Assembly: GCA_949296455.1 (NCBI GenBank)
Contig: CASFOZ010000003.1
Coordinates: forward strand, 62,001 to 126,000
Source: an uncultured Eubacteriales bacterium
GTDB taxonomy: Bacteria > Bacillota > Clostridia > Christensenellales > CALVMC01
Direction: 5' to 3'
DNA: 64,000 nt
The position numbers and the translations under genes were made by a program. Shown one piece after another: positions 36,503 to 47,897 of the stretch (positions are counted from its first letter, which is position 1; each line of letters opens with the position of its first letter). Below the pieces are notes generated by a model that ran no database searches, had not been told where the DNA came from, and saw nothing but the letters and a program-made list of their open reading frames with translations.

Positions 36503-37792
36503 TTACTTTATGATATTTTTAGTTTTAACGAATTTGAGAAGTTTTTCACCGACAATCTTATTTTTAAGATAATCTATCTGACTGTCTTTAAATGTTTTTC
36601 TGAACTCCTCATAATCTTTATTATTGCTTTCGGCAATCTTTTTGATTTCTTTTTCGATATCTTTTTCGGTTGCCGTAATTTTTTCTTTCTTAATAATACT
36701 TTCCATAACCAGCTTATTTAAAACTTGTTTTTTTGCAGGTTTTTCATAACTTTTTTCAAGGTCTTCTTTTGTGGTATTTGTATATTTGAAATACTCTCCT
36801 AAACTCGTTCCCTGGTACATGAGTCTGTACTCGAATTCCTGCATCATGTTTTCAATCTGCTGTTTAATCATAATATCGGGTATTTTCACTTTGGAAAGAG
36901 ATGCTATTTTATCGATAATATTGTTTTCGAGTTCGATATCGGCTTGTTCTTCTTTGAATTTAAGTATTTTATTTTTTATGCTTTTTTTATACTCTGCCAA
37001 AGTATCGAATTCCGAAACATCTTTTGCAAATTCGTCGTTAAGTTCAGGTAATATTTTTTCTCTGATTTCGTTAAGTTTAATTGCAAAAACCGTTTTTTTG
37101 CCTGCAAGCTGTTCTGCATGATATTCCTTCGGAAATTCAAGTTCGATATCTTTTTCTTCGCCTATTTTCATACCTGCAACCTGTTCTTCGAATCCGGGAA
37201 TAAAATTACCCGACCCTAATTCCAAATCCTGATTTTCTGCGGTACCGCCTTCGAATTTAACTCCGTCAACGCTTCCTGAGTAATTAATATTTACAGTATC
37301 GCCTTTTTTACAAGCTCTGTCGGTAACTTCCTGCCATCTTCCTGCAGCATTACGTGCTTTATTTATCTCCTCGTCTACTTCCGAATTTTCTACTTTAACC
37401 TTTTGCTTTTCGAATTCCAAATCGGTATATTGTCCGAGTTCGACTTCGGGCTTTACAACAACGGTTGCTTCGAACTTAACTCCTTTATCGGTTATTTCCT
37501 TAACCTCGACATCCGGGTGGTCAACGGGAACAACGCTGTCTTTTTCTTTTTCCAAAGCTTCTTCGTAATAATCGCTCATAACAAAATCCAAAGCGTCTTC
37601 GTAAAACACTTCTTTTCCGTACATGTTTTCAATCATTTTTTTCGGAGCTTTTCCCGGACGGAATCCTTCTATTTTAAATTTATTTTTTGTTTTTAAATAA
37701 GCTTTATCAATAGCTAATTGCCAATCTTCTTCGCTGACCTCGAAGGTGAACTTAACTCTTTTGTCTTTTAATACTTCCTTTTTGTAACTCAT
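36503..37792 (-). CDS. tig: Trigger factor
   Basis: Ribosome-bound chaperone and peptidyl-prolyl isomerase. The 429-aa protein has the ribosome-binding loop [13 protein letters not shown] in the N-domain (near 43), an FKBP-like domain ([33 protein letters not shown]), and a long helical C-terminal substrate cradle. The frame extends upstream to 37906, but GGAGG 5 nt before the ATG at 37792 decides the start. Confidence 0.96.
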   Translation of the reverse strand: MSYKKEVLKDKRVKFTFEVSEEDWQLAIDKAYLKTKNKFKIEGFRPGKAPKKMIENMYGKEVFYEDALDFVMSDYYEEALEKEKDSVVPVDHPDVEVKEITDKGVKFEATVVVKPEVELGQYTDLEFEKQKVKVENSEVDEEINKARNAAGRWQEVTDRACKKGDTVNINYSGSVDGVKFEGGTAENQDLELGSGNFIPGFEEQVAGMKIGEEKDIELEFPKEYHAEQLAGKKTVFAIKLNEIREKILPELNDEFAKDVSEFDTLAEYKKSIKNKILKFKEEQADIELENNIIDKIASLSKVKIPDIMIKQQIENMMQEFEYRLMYQGTSLGEYFKYTNTTKEDLEKSYEKPAKKQVLNKLVMESIIKKEKITATEKDIEKEIKKIAESNNKDYEEFRKTFKDSQIDYLKNKIVGEKLLKFVKTKNIIK

Positions 37793-37877
37793 TATAACCT
37801 CCATATACAGTCCGCAAAGAATTACCCGGCGGAACAGACATCTATTGTATAACCGTTTATAATTTCGGTTAATAGTT

Positions 37878-37906
37878 ATGATATCATATTTAAACAATAT
37901 AATCAA
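37878..37906 (-). promoter_or_regulatory. Probable promoter of tig-clpP-clpX
   Basis: On the minus strand TTGATT (37906-37901) and TATCAT (37883-37878) are 17 bp apart. The leader of about 80 nt contains a TAACCG-N10-CGGTTA inverted repeat (37853-37874). No CtsR or CIRCE operator was recognised. Confidence 0.45.
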
Positions 37907-37940
37907 ACGAATTTACAAGACAAAAAACAAAGAAAAAAAT

Positions 37941-37965
37941 AAAAAGGTCTTGAAAGACCTTTTTA
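37941..37965 (-). terminator. purL / purine operon terminator
   Basis: AAAAAGGTCTT and its complement AAGACCTTTTT form a hairpin with T residues on the minus strand about 25 nt after the purL stop. Confidence 0.85.
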
Positions 37966-37987
37966 AACAAATCGAAAAAAATCAAAA

Positions 37988-40900
37988 TTATGAAAAATAT
38001 TTTACTCCGCTTTCGAAAATTTTCATATCGTAATTTCCATCAACATTTTTATAAAGATTTTCATCGTATCTTTCACTATGTCCCATTTTTCCTAATATTC
38101 TGCCGTCTGCATTAGTAATACCTTCTATTGCCATCATCGACGCATTCGGATTAAACGGAGAAACCATAGTTGCATTATTTGTAAAATCAACATATTGCGT
38201 TGCAATCTGACCGCAATCGATAAGTTTTTTGAGAATCTGTTCGTTTGCCACAAATCTGCCTTCCCCGTGACTTACGGGAACATTGAAAACTTCTCCTGCT
38301 TTTATTTGTTTGAACCACGGAGATAATGTGCTTGCCACTCTTATTCTTGTTATTGTGCTTACGTGCCTTGAAATATTATTGAAGGTTAAAGTCGCCGAAT
38401 CTTCTTTTAAACTTTCTATTTTTCCGAAAGGAAGCAATCCGAGTTTAACTAAAGCCTGAAAACCGTTACAAATACCGAGCGCTAAACCGTCCCTTACGAA
38501 AAGCAATTCTTCCAATTCTTTTTTGATTCCGAAATTGCGAAAAGCGGTTGCGATAAATTTACCGCTTCCGTCAGGTTCGTCACCGCCGGAAAATCCGCCG
38601 GGGAAAGCGACTATCTGATAGTTTTTCAGCATTTTAGCTATTTCGGAAGCAGAGGCTTCCACCTCTTTTGAGGTTCTGTTTTTTATTACGAATATATCGC
38701 AAACGGCTCCTGCTCTCTCAAAAGCCTTCTTTGTATCGTATTCGCAATTTGTCCCGGGGAAAACCGGAATAAACACTCTCGGTTTTGCAATTTTCTTACC
38801 GTTATAACTTATCGAAGGAACTTCATAAGTTACGGTATGAGCGTCGCCTGAAAAATTACCTTTGGAAGGATATACGTTTTCGAGAGTGCTCTCGAAAGCC
38901 TTTATCGCTTCACCGACCGATAAAGTAAATTCATTACATGAAATTTCTTTCGAGTTATTTATTTTACCGATTTTTTCAGAATACTTTAAAGTTTTATCAG
39001 GTTTTCCTGCAATGTAAATATCGCCGAACGAAGCCTTGAATAAATCATCGTTCATGTTATCGAAATAAAAACCTTTTTCGTTTCCCATACAGCTTTTTAC
39101 GATTGCCGAAACAAGACCGCCTTCTTCGATAACCCCTGCCGCTTTTATTTTTCCTTTATTTATATCTTCGGTAATCGAATCATATAAATTTTCCAATTCG
39201 TCAAAAACAGGAATATTAAACTCGTCTTTCGGAAGTCTTATTAAATAAACTTCCTCATCGTCGCTGAATGTATTTGAAATCAATTTATCTGCGTTTGCGA
39301 TACCTACCGCAAAACTTATCAAAGTAGGCGGAACATCTATATTTTCGAAAGTACCGCTCATAGAATCCTTTCCGCCTATTGCGGCAATTTTCATATTAAA
39401 TTGAGCGTACATTGCGCCAAGGAGCGCCGAAAGAGGTTCTCCCCATCTTTTCGGGTCTTTTCCGAGCTTTTTGAAAAACTCTTGAAGAGTAAGATAAACT
39501 GTACTGAATTTGACTCCCGATGAAATAAGTTTTGAAACAGAAGCTACGATAGAATATATGGCTCCCGTAAACGGTGAGTTTTCATTCAGATAGGGATAGC
39601 AAGCATATGACGAAACGGTTGCAGTATTTGTTTTTCCGAACACAGGAAGTTTAGCCGCCATAACCTGACACGGGGTAAGCTGTCTTTTCCCACCGAACGG
39701 CATAAACACGCTACCTGCGCCGATTGTCGAATCAAAGGTTTCGCCTAAACCTTTTGTAGAACAAACATTCAATCTTGAAAGTTCTTTAAGCAAGGCGTTT
39801 TTATAATCTTTTTTTGCGATATCCGATTTAACATTACAGTTGATTTGATTATAATATACGGAAGTATCGTCGTTTATTACTGCGTCGGTAATTTGTTTAA
39901 CTCCGTTTGTATCAAGGAATTCTCTTTTAATGTTAACAATACACTCACCGTCAAGGAACATTCTCATTCTGCCCAAGTCGGTAACCGTCGCAACGGGCGT
40001 CGCATTTAAATTTTCCTGAGCGGCGAGCGAAATAAATTTATCCACATCTTTTTCTTTTACTACTACCGCCATTCTCTCCTGCGATTCGCTTATTGCAATT
40101 TCCGTACCGTCAAGACCTTCGTATTTTTTAGGAACCTTATCGAGATTGATATCCAATCCGTCGCTTAATTCTCCTATGGCAACGGAAACACCGCCGGCAC
40201 CGAAATCGTTGCATTTAATAATTAAATTTGCAGCATTTTTGTTTCTGAAAAGTCTTTGCAATTTTCTTTCGGTTAAAGGATTTCCCTTCTGAACTTCCGC
40301 TCCGCATTCGGAAACCGATTTTGTCGTATGAGCCTTACTGCTTCCCGTTGCTCCTCCGCAACCGTCTCTTCCGGTATCGCCGCCCAATAAAATAACGATA
40401 TCACCGCTTTCCGGTTTTTTTCGCACTATATTTTCTTTGGGAGCTGCGGCAATAACATATCCCGTTTCGAGTCTTTTCGCCTTGAAATTAGGATGATACA
40501 TTTCGGCAACGGTACCGGTAGCAAGACCTATCTGATTTCCGTACGACGAGAAGCCTGCTGCGGATTTATTACAAATAACTCTTTGAGGAAGTTTGCCTTT
40601 TAAAGTATCTTGAATTTTTTCTCTCGGGTCAGCAGCGCCCGTAACTCTCATTGCCTGATACACATATGTTCTTCCGCTGAGCGGGTCTCTTATAGCTCCG
40701 CCAAGACAAGTAGCGGCTCCTCCGACAGGTTCTATTTCAGTAGGATGATTATGAGTCTCGTTTTTAAACATAACTATCCATTCTTTCTTTTGACCGTCCA
40801 CATCGGCATTGACACGGATACTGCAAGCGTTAATCTCGTCGCTTTCATCGAGATTTTTAAGAAGACCTTCTTTTTTAAGGGCTTTTACGGCAATAGTCGC

Positions 40901-41707
40901 TATATCCATAAGGCATCTGTGTTTGTTTTTTCCTTTGTTTATGTCGGCAAACAATTCTGTATAACAATCCAAAGCCTTCTGAATATGCGGATTGGAACTT
41001 TTAACCGTGATATTTTTAAGTTCGGTAGAAAAAGTGGTATGTCTGCAATGGTCTGACCAATACGTATCAATAACTTTGAGTTCCGTAACCGTAGGAGCAC
41101 GCTTTTCGCTTAGGAAATAGTCACGGACGAAAATTAAGTCGTCTACACTCATAGCAAAGCCCATATTTTTATGATACTCTGCAATTTCGTTATCGTTAAG
41201 CTTAATAAAGGCTTTTAAAACTTCGACCTTTTTGCCTTTCACTCTGTCTTTTTTTAAACTGTCCGGTTTATTGAAAGTACCCTCTCTGCTTTCTACAGGA
41301 TTTATAAGATATTTTTTTATTGAATAAATTTCTTCTTTGGAACAACCTTTAACTGCGTAAATTTTAGCGCACTCTATCAAAGGAGAATTTTTCATTGTAA
41401 GAAGCTGAACACATTGCGAAGCCGAATCGGCTCTTTGGTCGTACTGCCCGGGAAGATACTCGACTACAAATTTATCGTACCCTTCAAGAGCGGGAAGTTC
41501 TTCAAGAAAAACTTCGTCGACAGGTGGCTCGCTGAAAATGGTTTTTAAAGCTTCGGTAAAATCCGGTTCCTCTAAATTTTCCACATCGTAGCGAATAAAT
41601 TCTTTAATTTCACAATCAATATTTAAAAGTTGTTTTAAATCTGCTTTTAATTTTTCTTCTGAAACATTGAAACCGTCTTTTTTCTTTACATAAATTCTTC
41701 TGACCAT
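37988..41707 (-). CDS. purL: Phosphoribosylformylglycinamidine synthase (single-chain PurL-PurQ)
   Basis: Converts FGAR to FGAM with ATP and glutamine, the fourth step of purine synthesis. The 1239-aa protein is the large single-chain form: N-terminal PurS-like region, the synthetase halves with TYWSDHCRHTTF, NETHNHPTEIEP and SAAGFSSYGNQIGLATG, and a C-terminal class-I glutamine amidotransferase with FPGTNCEYD, the nucleophile in LGICNGFQ (near 1080) and the HGEGRF His. GGAG precedes the ATG. It is the last gene of the purine operon. Confidence 0.97.
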   Translation of the reverse strand: MVRRIYVKKKDGFNVSEEKLKADLKQLLNIDCEIKEFIRYDVENLEEPDFTEALKTIFSEPPVDEVFLEELPALEGYDKFVVEYLPGQYDQRADSASQCVQLLTMKNSPLIECAKIYAVKGCSKEEIYSIKKYLINPVESREGTFNKPDSLKKDRVKGKKVEVLKAFIKLNDNEIAEYHKNMGFAMSVDDLIFVRDYFLSEKRAPTVTELKVIDTYWSDHCRHTTFSTELKNITVKSSNPHIQKALDCYTELFADINKGKNKHRCLMDIATIAVKALKKEGLLKNLDESDEINACSIRVNADVDGQKKEWIVMFKNETHNHPTEIEPVGGAATCLGGAIRDPLSGRTYVYQAMRVTGAADPREKIQDTLKGKLPQRVICNKSAAGFSSYGNQIGLATGTVAEMYHPNFKAKRLETGYVIAAAPKENIVRKKPESGDIVILLGGDTGRDGCGGATGSSKAHTTKSVSECGAEVQKGNPLTERKLQRLFRNKNAANLIIKCNDFGAGGVSVAIGELSDGLDINLDKVPKKYEGLDGTEIAISESQERMAVVVKEKDVDKFISLAAQENLNATPVATVTDLGRMRMFLDGECIVNIKREFLDTNGVKQITDAVINDDTSVYYNQINCNVKSDIAKKDYKNALLKELSRLNVCSTKGLGETFDSTIGAGSVFMPFGGKRQLTPCQVMAAKLPVFGKTNTATVSSYACYPYLNENSPFTGAIYSIVASVSKLISSGVKFSTVYLTLQEFFKKLGKDPKRWGEPLSALLGAMYAQFNMKIAAIGGKDSMSGTFENIDVPPTLISFAVGIANADKLISNTFSDDEEVYLIRLPKDEFNIPVFDELENLYDSITEDINKGKIKAAGVIEEGGLVSAIVKSCMGNEKGFYFDNMNDDLFKASFGDIYIAGKPDKTLKYSEKIGKINNSKEISCNEFTLSVGEAIKAFESTLENVYPSKGNFSGDAHTVTYEVPSISYNGKKIAKPRVFIPVFPGTNCEYDTKKAFERAGAVCDIFVIKNRTSKEVEASASEIAKMLKNYQIVAFPGGFSGGDEPDGSGKFIATAFRNFGIKKELEELLFVRDGLALGICNGFQALVKLGLLPFGKIESLKEDSATLTFNNISRHVSTITRIRVASTLSPWFKQIKAGEVFNVPVSHGEGRFVANEQILKKLIDCGQIATQYVDFTNNATMVSPFNPNASMMAIEGITNADGRILGKMGHSERYDENLYKNVDGNYDMKIFESGVKYFS

Positions 41708-41745
41708 ATTATTCTCCGTTATAATTCCGTTTTGTCCTGAATCGA

Positions 41746-43005
41746 TTAGAGTTTAATTCCTATATCCTTTCTGAAATGCATATTTTCAAAATAAATTTTT
41801 TCTATATTTTTATAAGCTTTTTTTCTGGCTTCTTCTATACTGCTTCCCAAAGCCGTAACACCTATAACCCTTCCGCCGTTTGTAAAAAGTTTTCCGTTCT
41901 CGTCTTTTTTTGTACCGGCGTGAAAAAGCAATATATCTTTATCGATATCTCCGATTTTTATTTCGAGTCCTTTTTTATAATTTTTAGGATACCCGCCTGA
42001 TGCCAGAATAACGCATACGGCGCTTTCTTTTTTCCATCTGATATCGGCCTTATCAAGTTTGCCGTCGATAACGCTTAGCACGATATCGGTAAAATCCGAA
42101 TCGAGTCGGGGCAAAATTACCTGTGTTTCCGGGTCGCCGAATCTGGCGTTATATTCTAAAACTTTAATACCGTCGTCTGTAATCATAAGACCGAAATAAA
42201 GAACTCCTTTAAAAGTTCTGCCTTCTTTATTCATTGCGTCAACGGTTTTGAGCATTATGTTTTTATAAACATAATCTTCCATTTGTTTTGTATAACATTG
42301 ACTCGGGCTGAAAGTTCCCATTCCGCCCGTATTCAAACCTTCATCGTTATCGTAAGCCCTTTTATGGTCCTGAGAAGAGACCATGGGAATTATGGTCTTT
42401 CCGTCGCAAAAGGAAAGTACGGTTACCTCTTTGCCTTTCAAAAATTCTTCTATAATAACCTTTTTACCTGCTTCCTTAAATGTTTCGTTCACCATCATAT
42501 CGTAAAGAGCCTGTTTTGCCTCTTCGATATTTTCTGCAATAATTACGCCTTTTCCGAGGGCAAGACCGTCGGCTTTTATAACTATCGGATATTTTTGTTT
42601 TTCAACATACGAAATGGCTTTTTTATAATCTGTAAATTCTTCATAGGAAGCGGTAGGAATACCGTATTTTTTCATAAGTTTTTTAGCAAAACTTTTGCTT
42701 CCTTCTATAATGGCCGCATTCTTTTTTGGACCGAAAACTTTATAGCCTTTATCTTCGAGAAAATCGACAAGACCGCCCGCAAGAGGGTCGTCCGGTGCTA
42801 CGAAAACCAAATCGATATTTTTATGAGCTTCTAAAAATTTAAAAATACTTTCAAAGTCCATTACGGAAATATTTTCGCATTCGGCAATTTCTTCTATACC
42901 GGCATTTCCGGGAATAGCATAAATTTTATTTACCTTAGGACTTTTTTTGAAAGCCCAAACTATTGCGTGTTCTCTGCCGCCACCGCCTATAACAAGTACA
43001 TCCAT
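41746..43005 (-). CDS. purD: Phosphoribosylamine--glycine ligase
   Basis: ATP-dependent ligation of glycine to phosphoribosylamine (second step). The 419-aa protein starts MDVLVIGGGGREHAI and has the ATP-grasp core: PIVIKADGLALGKGVIIA, DEGLNTGGMGTFSPS, LEYNARFGDPETQVILPRL. A TTG at 43017 would add four residues, but GGAG overlaps that extension and the ATG at 43005 is well spaced from it. Confidence 0.96.
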   Translation of the reverse strand: MDVLVIGGGGREHAIVWAFKKSPKVNKIYAIPGNAGIEEIAECENISVMDFESIFKFLEAHKNIDLVFVAPDDPLAGGLVDFLEDKGYKVFGPKKNAAIIEGSKSFAKKLMKKYGIPTASYEEFTDYKKAISYVEKQKYPIVIKADGLALGKGVIIAENIEEAKQALYDMMVNETFKEAGKKVIIEEFLKGKEVTVLSFCDGKTIIPMVSSQDHKRAYDNDEGLNTGGMGTFSPSQCYTKQMEDYVYKNIMLKTVDAMNKEGRTFKGVLYFGLMITDDGIKVLEYNARFGDPETQVILPRLDSDFTDIVLSVIDGKLDKADIRWKKESAVCVILASGGYPKNYKKGLEIKIGDIDKDILLFHAGTKKDENGKLFTNGGRVIGVTALGSSIEEARKKAYKNIEKIYFENMHFRKDIGIKL

Positions 43006-43019
43006 AGTATTCTCCAAAA

Positions 43020-44555
43020 TCAGTGTTTAAAATGACGCATACCGCAAAATACCATTGCAATACCGTATTTGTTGCAAGCTTCTATACTTTCGTTATCTCT
43101 TATGCTTCCGCCGGGCTGAATTATAGTCTTAATTCCGGCTTTTGCCGCAAGTTCAACACAGTCTGGAAACGGAAAAAAGGCATCGGAAGCGAGTACTGCT
43201 CCTTTAGTGGGTTTGATTGAATGTTCAATAGCCTGAGCGCAAGCCCATACTCTGTTTGTCTGTCCTGCGCCTATTCCCAAAGTCGTTTTGTCTTTTGCTA
43301 CGACAATGGCATTGCTTTTAGTATGTTTTACCACTTTGTAAGCGAATTTTAAATCTTCTATTTCGCCTTCAGAAGGTTTTGCTGTAGTTACATATTGAAG
43401 TTCTTCCATAAGACGGTCATCGTAATTCTGAACAAGCAGTCCCCCTACGACCTTTTTTATATCGTAACTTTCGTCTTTAATGGGAGAATTGATAGTGGGT
43501 AATTCCAAAAGTCTTATATTGGCTTTTTTCGTTAATATCTCAATAGCTTTTTTCGAAAACGAAGGCGCTATAACTATTTCTATAAATATTTTTGAAATCT
43601 GTTCCGCCGTTTTTTCGTCAATTTCCTTATTTGCCGCAATAATACCTCCGTAAACCGAAACCGGGTCACTCTCATAAGCTGCTTTGAATGCATCGGATAA
43701 AGTATCGGCAACGGCAACTCCGCAAGGATTAGCGTGTTTAACGGCAACGATTGCTGGCTTTTTATCGAATTCACGAAGTAAGTCTAAAGCTCCGTTAGCG
43801 TCATTTATATTGTTGTAGGAAAGTTCTTTTCCGTGAAGCTGTTTTGCCATGGTAAGCGCACCCGGATAAGGAAGTATCTCTTTATAGAACGCAGCGTTCT
43901 GATGCGGATTTTCTCCGTATCTTAAATCCTGACATTTTTCATAAGCAAAAGCGATTTGCTCGGGGAATTTTATTCCTGCTTTTTCTCTTAAATATGCTGA
44001 AATCATACTGTCGTAAACAGCCGTATGCTGAAAGACTTTATACATTAAATAAAATTTCTTTTCAAGACTTACTTCCCCGTTTTTCAGTTCGCTTAATGTA
44101 GAGTCATAATCTTTCGGGTCAACAAGCACAACGACATCCTGATAATTTTTTGCTGCGCTTCTCAGCATTGTAGGTCCGCCTATATCAATATTTTCGATAG
44201 CGTCTTTCAAGGTGCAGTTGTTTTTCATAATTGTTTCCTTAAAAGGATAAAGATTGACTACAACTATATCGATAGTGTTAATATTGAGTTTTTCAAGTTG
44301 ACTCATATGTTCTTTATTGGAGCGGACGGCAAGAAGACCTGCGTGCACATTCGGATGAAGGGTTTTAACTCTTCCGTCAAGACATTCGGGAAAACCTGTA
44401 ATTTCGCTTATTCCTATAACATCGATTTTAGCGTCTTTCAAAACTTTGAGCGTTCCTCCGGTAGAAATGATTTCATAACCTAAAAGTGCTATTTCTCTTG
44501 CAAATTCCACTATTCCTGTTTTATCGGAAACACTTATTAATGCTCTTTTTTTCAT
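43020..44555 (-). CDS. purH: Bifunctional AICAR formyltransferase / IMP cyclohydrolase
   Basis: Last two steps of IMP synthesis. The 511-aa protein has the cyclohydrolase (MGS-like) domain ([34 protein letters not shown]) followed by the formyltransferase domain with the catalytic Lys-His pair ([11 protein letters not shown]), [14 protein letters not shown] and ACAQAIEHS, ending [30 protein letters not shown] precedes the ATG. Confidence 0.97.
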   Translation of the reverse strand: MKKRALISVSDKTGIVEFAREIALLGYEIISTGGTLKVLKDAKIDVIGISEITGFPECLDGRVKTLHPNVHAGLLAVRSNKEHMSQLEKLNINTIDIVVVNLYPFKETIMKNNCTLKDAIENIDIGGPTMLRSAAKNYQDVVVLVDPKDYDSTLSELKNGEVSLEKKFYLMYKVFQHTAVYDSMISAYLREKAGIKFPEQIAFAYEKCQDLRYGENPHQNAAFYKEILPYPGALTMAKQLHGKELSYNNINDANGALDLLREFDKKPAIVAVKHANPCGVAVADTLSDAFKAAYESDPVSVYGGIIAANKEIDEKTAEQISKIFIEIVIAPSFSKKAIEILTKKANIRLLELPTINSPIKDESYDIKKVVGGLLVQNYDDRLMEELQYVTTAKPSEGEIEDLKFAYKVVKHTKSNAIVVAKDKTTLGIGAGQTNRVWACAQAIEHSIKPTKGAVLASDAFFPFPDCVELAAKAGIKTIIQPGGSIRDNESIEACNKYGIAMVFCGMRHFKH

Positions 44556-44566
44556 ATTATCCTCCG

Positions 44567-45148
44567 TTATTCCTCACATAATTTTTTTACTGCTTCCGGC
44601 AGAAGTCTATGTTCTAATTCGAGTACTCTCTCCTGTAAAATTTCCGGCGTATCGGTATCGTAAACCGGAACTGTTTTTTGCATAATTATTTCACCCGTAT
44701 CGGCATTTTCGTCTACATAATGAACGGTAGCGCCGCTGACGGTATCTCCGCTTTCTATAACCGATTTATGAACTCTTATTCCGTAATAACCTTTTCCGCA
44801 ATGTTTGGGAATAAGCGAGGGATGTATATTTATGATTTTTCTTTCGAAAGTTTTAACTAATTTTTCGGTTAAAATATTAAGGTAACCTGCAAGCACAATT
44901 AAATCAATATCATATTCCTTCAAAACCTTCAATATTTCATCGTCCATCGCATCAAGCGAAGGATAATTCTCTTTCGGAAAAACTTTATACGGAATATTTT
45001 CTTTTATAGCTCTTTCGATTGCGTAAATCCCGTTTTTACTTGCTATTACCAAAACAACCTTACCGTTTATTTCGCCTCTTTTTATGCTGTCGATAACCGA
45101 TTGCATATCGGTTCCCCCGCCTGAAACGAATATGGCTATTCTTTTCAT
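44567..45148 (-). CDS. purN: Phosphoribosylglycinamide formyltransferase
   Basis: 10-formyl-THF-dependent formylation of GAR. The 193-aa protein has [17 protein letters not shown] (phosphate loop), [25 protein letters not shown] with catalytic His, and [15 protein letters not shown] with catalytic Asp. The ATG overlaps the purM stop by 4 nt. Confidence 0.96.
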   Translation of the reverse strand: MKRIAIFVSGGGTDMQSVIDSIKRGEINGKVVLVIASKNGIYAIERAIKENIPYKVFPKENYPSLDAMDDEILKVLKEYDIDLIVLAGYLNILTEKLVKTFERKIINIHPSLIPKHCGKGYYGIRVHKSVIESGDTVSGATVHYVDENADTGEIIMQKTVPVYDTDTPEILQERVLELEHRLLPEAVKKLCEE

Positions 45149-46161
45149 AAAATCACGCCTTCGCCTTTTACGGTTTTTCCTATGATATAAGCCTTTTCGC
45201 CTATATCGTTAAGGAATTTACAAACATCTTTTGCGTCTTTTTTAGAAACGGCAGCCACCATACCTATACCCATATTGAATGTATTGTAAATTTTCTCATT
45301 ATCGATAGAGGCTTTTTTCTGCATATATTTGAACACAGCCGGCACTTCGTAAGAATCGATATCGATTTTTGCCGCTATTCCTTTAGGTAAAATTCGCGGT
45401 ATATTTTCAATAAAACCTCCGCCAGTAATATGAGCAAGACCTTTAATATCGAATTTATCGATAAGACTAAGAATACTTTTTACATAAATTTTGGTAGGTT
45501 CGAGCAAAATATCTGCGGGAGCAGCATTGAGTTCGGGAATAAATTTTAAAAGTTCCTTTTTATCTTCTCCGAAAAGCTTTCTTACAAGAGAATACCCGTT
45601 ACTGTGTATTCCGCTCGAAGCAAGTCCCACAAGCACATCGTCTTCAGAAATTTTTTTTCCGTTGATTACCTTATTTCTTTTTGCTATACCTACGCTGAAC
45701 CCTGCCATATCGTAATCGTCCTGACCGTAAAAACCCGGCATTTCGGCTGTTTCTCCGCCAATGAGTGCGCAACCTGCTTGTACACATCCTTCCGAAACGC
45801 CTTTTACTATGAGGGCAATTTTTTCGGGTATTAACTTGCCTGTTGCAATATAATCTAAAAACAAAAGAGGCTTAGCTCCCTGACACACGATATCGTTTAC
45901 GCACATAGCCACACAGTCTATACCTACCGTATCGTGCTTATCCAAAATAAAAGCATATTTCAGTTTAGTACCGACTCCGTCGGTTCCCGCAACAAGAACG
46001 TCGGAGTCCGGTTTATCGCCAAGAGCGTAAAAACCCCCGAAACTGCCGATATCGCCTATAACGTTTTTGTCATAGGTTTTTTTAACGTATTCTTTCATAA
46101 GACTTACGGCTTTATAACCTGCTTCAACATCGACTCCTGCCGATTTATAATCAATACCCAT
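45145..46161 (-). CDS. purM: Phosphoribosylformylglycinamidine cyclo-ligase
   Basis: Closes the imidazole ring to AIR. The 338-aa protein begins MGIDYKSAGVDVEAGYKAV and has VAGTDGVGTKLKYA, DCVAMCVNDIVCQGAKPLLFLDY, GGETAEMPG and HITGGGFIENIPR. A TTG at 46179 opens the frame earlier, but GGGAG in front of the ATG at 46161 is the better start. Confidence 0.96.
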   Translation of the reverse strand: MGIDYKSAGVDVEAGYKAVSLMKEYVKKTYDKNVIGDIGSFGGFYALGDKPDSDVLVAGTDGVGTKLKYAFILDKHDTVGIDCVAMCVNDIVCQGAKPLLFLDYIATGKLIPEKIALIVKGVSEGCVQAGCALIGGETAEMPGFYGQDDYDMAGFSVGIAKRNKVINGKKISEDDVLVGLASSGIHSNGYSLVRKLFGEDKKELLKFIPELNAAPADILLEPTKIYVKSILSLIDKFDIKGLAHITGGGFIENIPRILPKGIAAKIDIDSYEVPAVFKYMQKKASIDNEKIYNTFNMGIGMVAAVSKKDAKDVCKFLNDIGEKAYIIGKTVKGEGVIL

Positions 46162-46194
46162 ATCGTCTCCCTTTTCCAAAATTATGTAAATCCT

Positions 46195-46692
46195 TTAATT
46201 TTTACTTAATTCGTTTTGAAACGCTTTATCGTCCGCAACGATTTTTTCATTCATTTTAATCTTATAATCCTTGAGTTTTTCGGCAAGTTTTTTGTCTCCC
46301 AAAGCGAGTATCTGAACGGCAAGTAATGCTGCGTTCTCGGCTCCGTTTATGGCAACCGTCGCAACCGGAATTCCTGAAGGCATCTGAACGGTTGAAAGCA
46401 AACTGTCCAACCCGTCCATAGTAGAAGATTTTACCGGAATACCTATAACCGGCAATATCGTGTTGGACGCAAGAACACCTGCAAGATGAGCGGCTTTTCC
46501 TGCCGCTGCAATAATTACGCCGAATCCGTTTTTTATCGCATTTTTTGCAAAGTCGTGAGCAATATCCGGCGTGCGATGCGCAGACATAATTCTGCATTCC
46601 GTTTCTATACCGAATTTTATCAGCGTATCACGGGCAGGCTTTACTGCATCGTAATCGCTTTTACTTCCCATAATTATCGCAACTTTATACAT
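46195..46692 (-). CDS. purE: N5-carboxyaminoimidazole ribonucleotide mutase (PurE)
   Basis: Provides CAIR in purine synthesis. The 165-aa protein has the PurE signature VAIIMGSKSDYD, SAHRTPD and AAGKAAHLAGVLASNTILPVIGIPV. The class I (mutase with PurK) versus class II (carboxylase) type cannot be settled, and purK, purC, purB and purF are not in the window. AGAGG lies before the ATG. Confidence 0.95.
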   Translation of the reverse strand: MYKVAIIMGSKSDYDAVKPARDTLIKFGIETECRIMSAHRTPDIAHDFAKNAIKNGFGVIIAAAGKAAHLAGVLASNTILPVIGIPVKSSTMDGLDSLLSTVQMPSGIPVATVAINGAENAALLAVQILALGDKKLAEKLKDYKIKMNEKIVADDKAFQNELSKN

Positions 46693-46706
46693 ATTCTTTT
46701 ACCTCT

Positions 46707-47897
46707 CTAAAGTGACTGAGCTATTTTTTCGATAAACTGTAAAGAATTCAATCCTTTTACCTGAGCGTTTCCGCTATATAAAGAAATTAAATCTTTTGTC
46801 ATATAACCGCTTTCGATTGTGGAAATTGTGGCTTTTTCGAGTTTATCCGCAAAATCGGAAAGTGCTTTGATTTTATCCAATTCCCCTCTCTTTCTGAGCG
46901 CACCCGTCCAAGCAAAAATCGTAGCAACCGGATTTGTTGAAGTTTCTTCGCCTTTCAAATGCTTATAATAATGTCTTGTAACGGTTCCGTGGGCTGCTTC
47001 GTATTCGAACTTTCCGTCAGGTGAAACCAAAACAGAGGTCATCATAGCAAGAGACCCGAAGGCTGTCGCTACCATATCGCTCATAACGTCACCGTCGTAA
47101 TTCTTGCAAGCCCAAATCATACCGCCAGAACTTCTCATAACTCTTGCGACAATATCATCGATAAGCGAATAGAAATATTCGATACCTGCTTTTTTGAATT
47201 TATCGGAATATTCTTTAATAAAAATTTCATTGAAAATATCTTTGAATGTATGATCGTAAATTTTGCTTATAGTGTCTTTTGCGCCGAACCATAAATCTGT
47301 TTTTTTATCGAGTGCATAATTCATACAGCTTCTTGCAAAACTTGCAATACTTTTTTCGGTATTGAACATACCCATAACTACGCCGGGACCTTTCTCGAAA
47401 TCGAAAACGGGAATACTGTTTTCGCCGTTGATTGTAAGTTCCGCCTTGTCCCCTTTTTTTGCGCTGTATTCCTTACAGCTGTAAATATCACCGTAAGCAT
47501 GTCTTGCTATAATTATCGGTTTTTTCCAATTAGGAACGAGAGGTTTAATTCCTTCGCACAATACAGGACTTCTGAAAACCGTTCCGTCAAGAGCCGCCCT
47601 TAATGTTCCGTTAGGGCTTTTATACATTCTTTTAAGACTATATTCCGTTACACGGTCGGCATTTGGAGTTATAGTTGCGCATTTTACGCCGACTCCGTAT
47701 TTTTTAATCGCCTCAGCCGCTTCCACTGTGACTTTGTCGTCTGTTTCGTCACGGTTTTTAAGTCCTAAATCATAGTATTCGGTTTTTAAATTGACGAAAG
47801 GTTTGATTAAATAATCTTTAATCCACTGCCATAAAATTCTTGTCATCTCATCGCCGTCTAATTCAACAAGCGGCATTTTCATTTCTATTTTTTCCAT
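46707..47897 (-). CDS. icd: NADP-dependent isocitrate dehydrogenase (eukaryotic-like type)
   Basis: Oxidative decarboxylation of isocitrate to 2-oxoglutarate. The 396-aa protein matches the homodimeric, eukaryote-like subfamily: [15 protein letters not shown] at the start, [58 protein letters not shown] and [11 protein letters not shown]. It leads the purine operon, 14 nt before purE, an unusual pairing, and probably supplies 2-oxoglutarate for glutamate synthesis. No SD; TAAAAT ends 6 nt before the ATG. Confidence 0.95.
   Translation of the reverse strand: MEKIEMKMPLVELDGDEMTRILWQWIKDYLIKPFVNLKTEYYDLGLKNRDETDDKVTVEAAEAIKKYGVGVKCATITPNADRVTEYSLKRMYKSPNGTLRAALDGTVFRSPVLCEGIKPLVPNWKKPIIIARHAYGDIYSCKEYSAKKGDKAELTINGENSIPVFDFEKGPGVVMGMFNTEKSIASFARSCMNYALDKKTDLWFGAKDTISKIYDHTFKDIFNEIFIKEYSDKFKKAGIEYFYSLIDDIVARVMRSSGGMIWACKNYDGDVMSDMVATAFGSLAMMTSVLVSPDGKFEYEAAHGTVTRHYYKHLKGEETSTNPVATIFAWTGALRKRGELDKIKALSDFADKLEKATISTIESGYMTKDLISLYSGNAQVKGLNSLQFIEKIAQSL

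Noticed and set aside
37853-37874. Hairpin in the tig leader as a ribosomal or heat-shock regulatory element
   Set aside because: The 6-bp stem with 10-nt loop is weak and matches no known CIRCE or CtsR operator.
40610-41056. 148-codon plus-strand frame
   Set aside because: Antisense to purL with no recognisable domain or start signal.
42283-42834. 183-codon plus-strand frame
   Set aside because: Antisense to purD, whose ATP-grasp motifs are clear; the sequence is Phe/Tyr-rich as expected for a shadow frame.
46262-46597. 111-codon frame inside purE on the same strand
   Set aside because: Out of frame with the fully supported purE; Arg/Cys/Ser-rich composition of a shadow frame.
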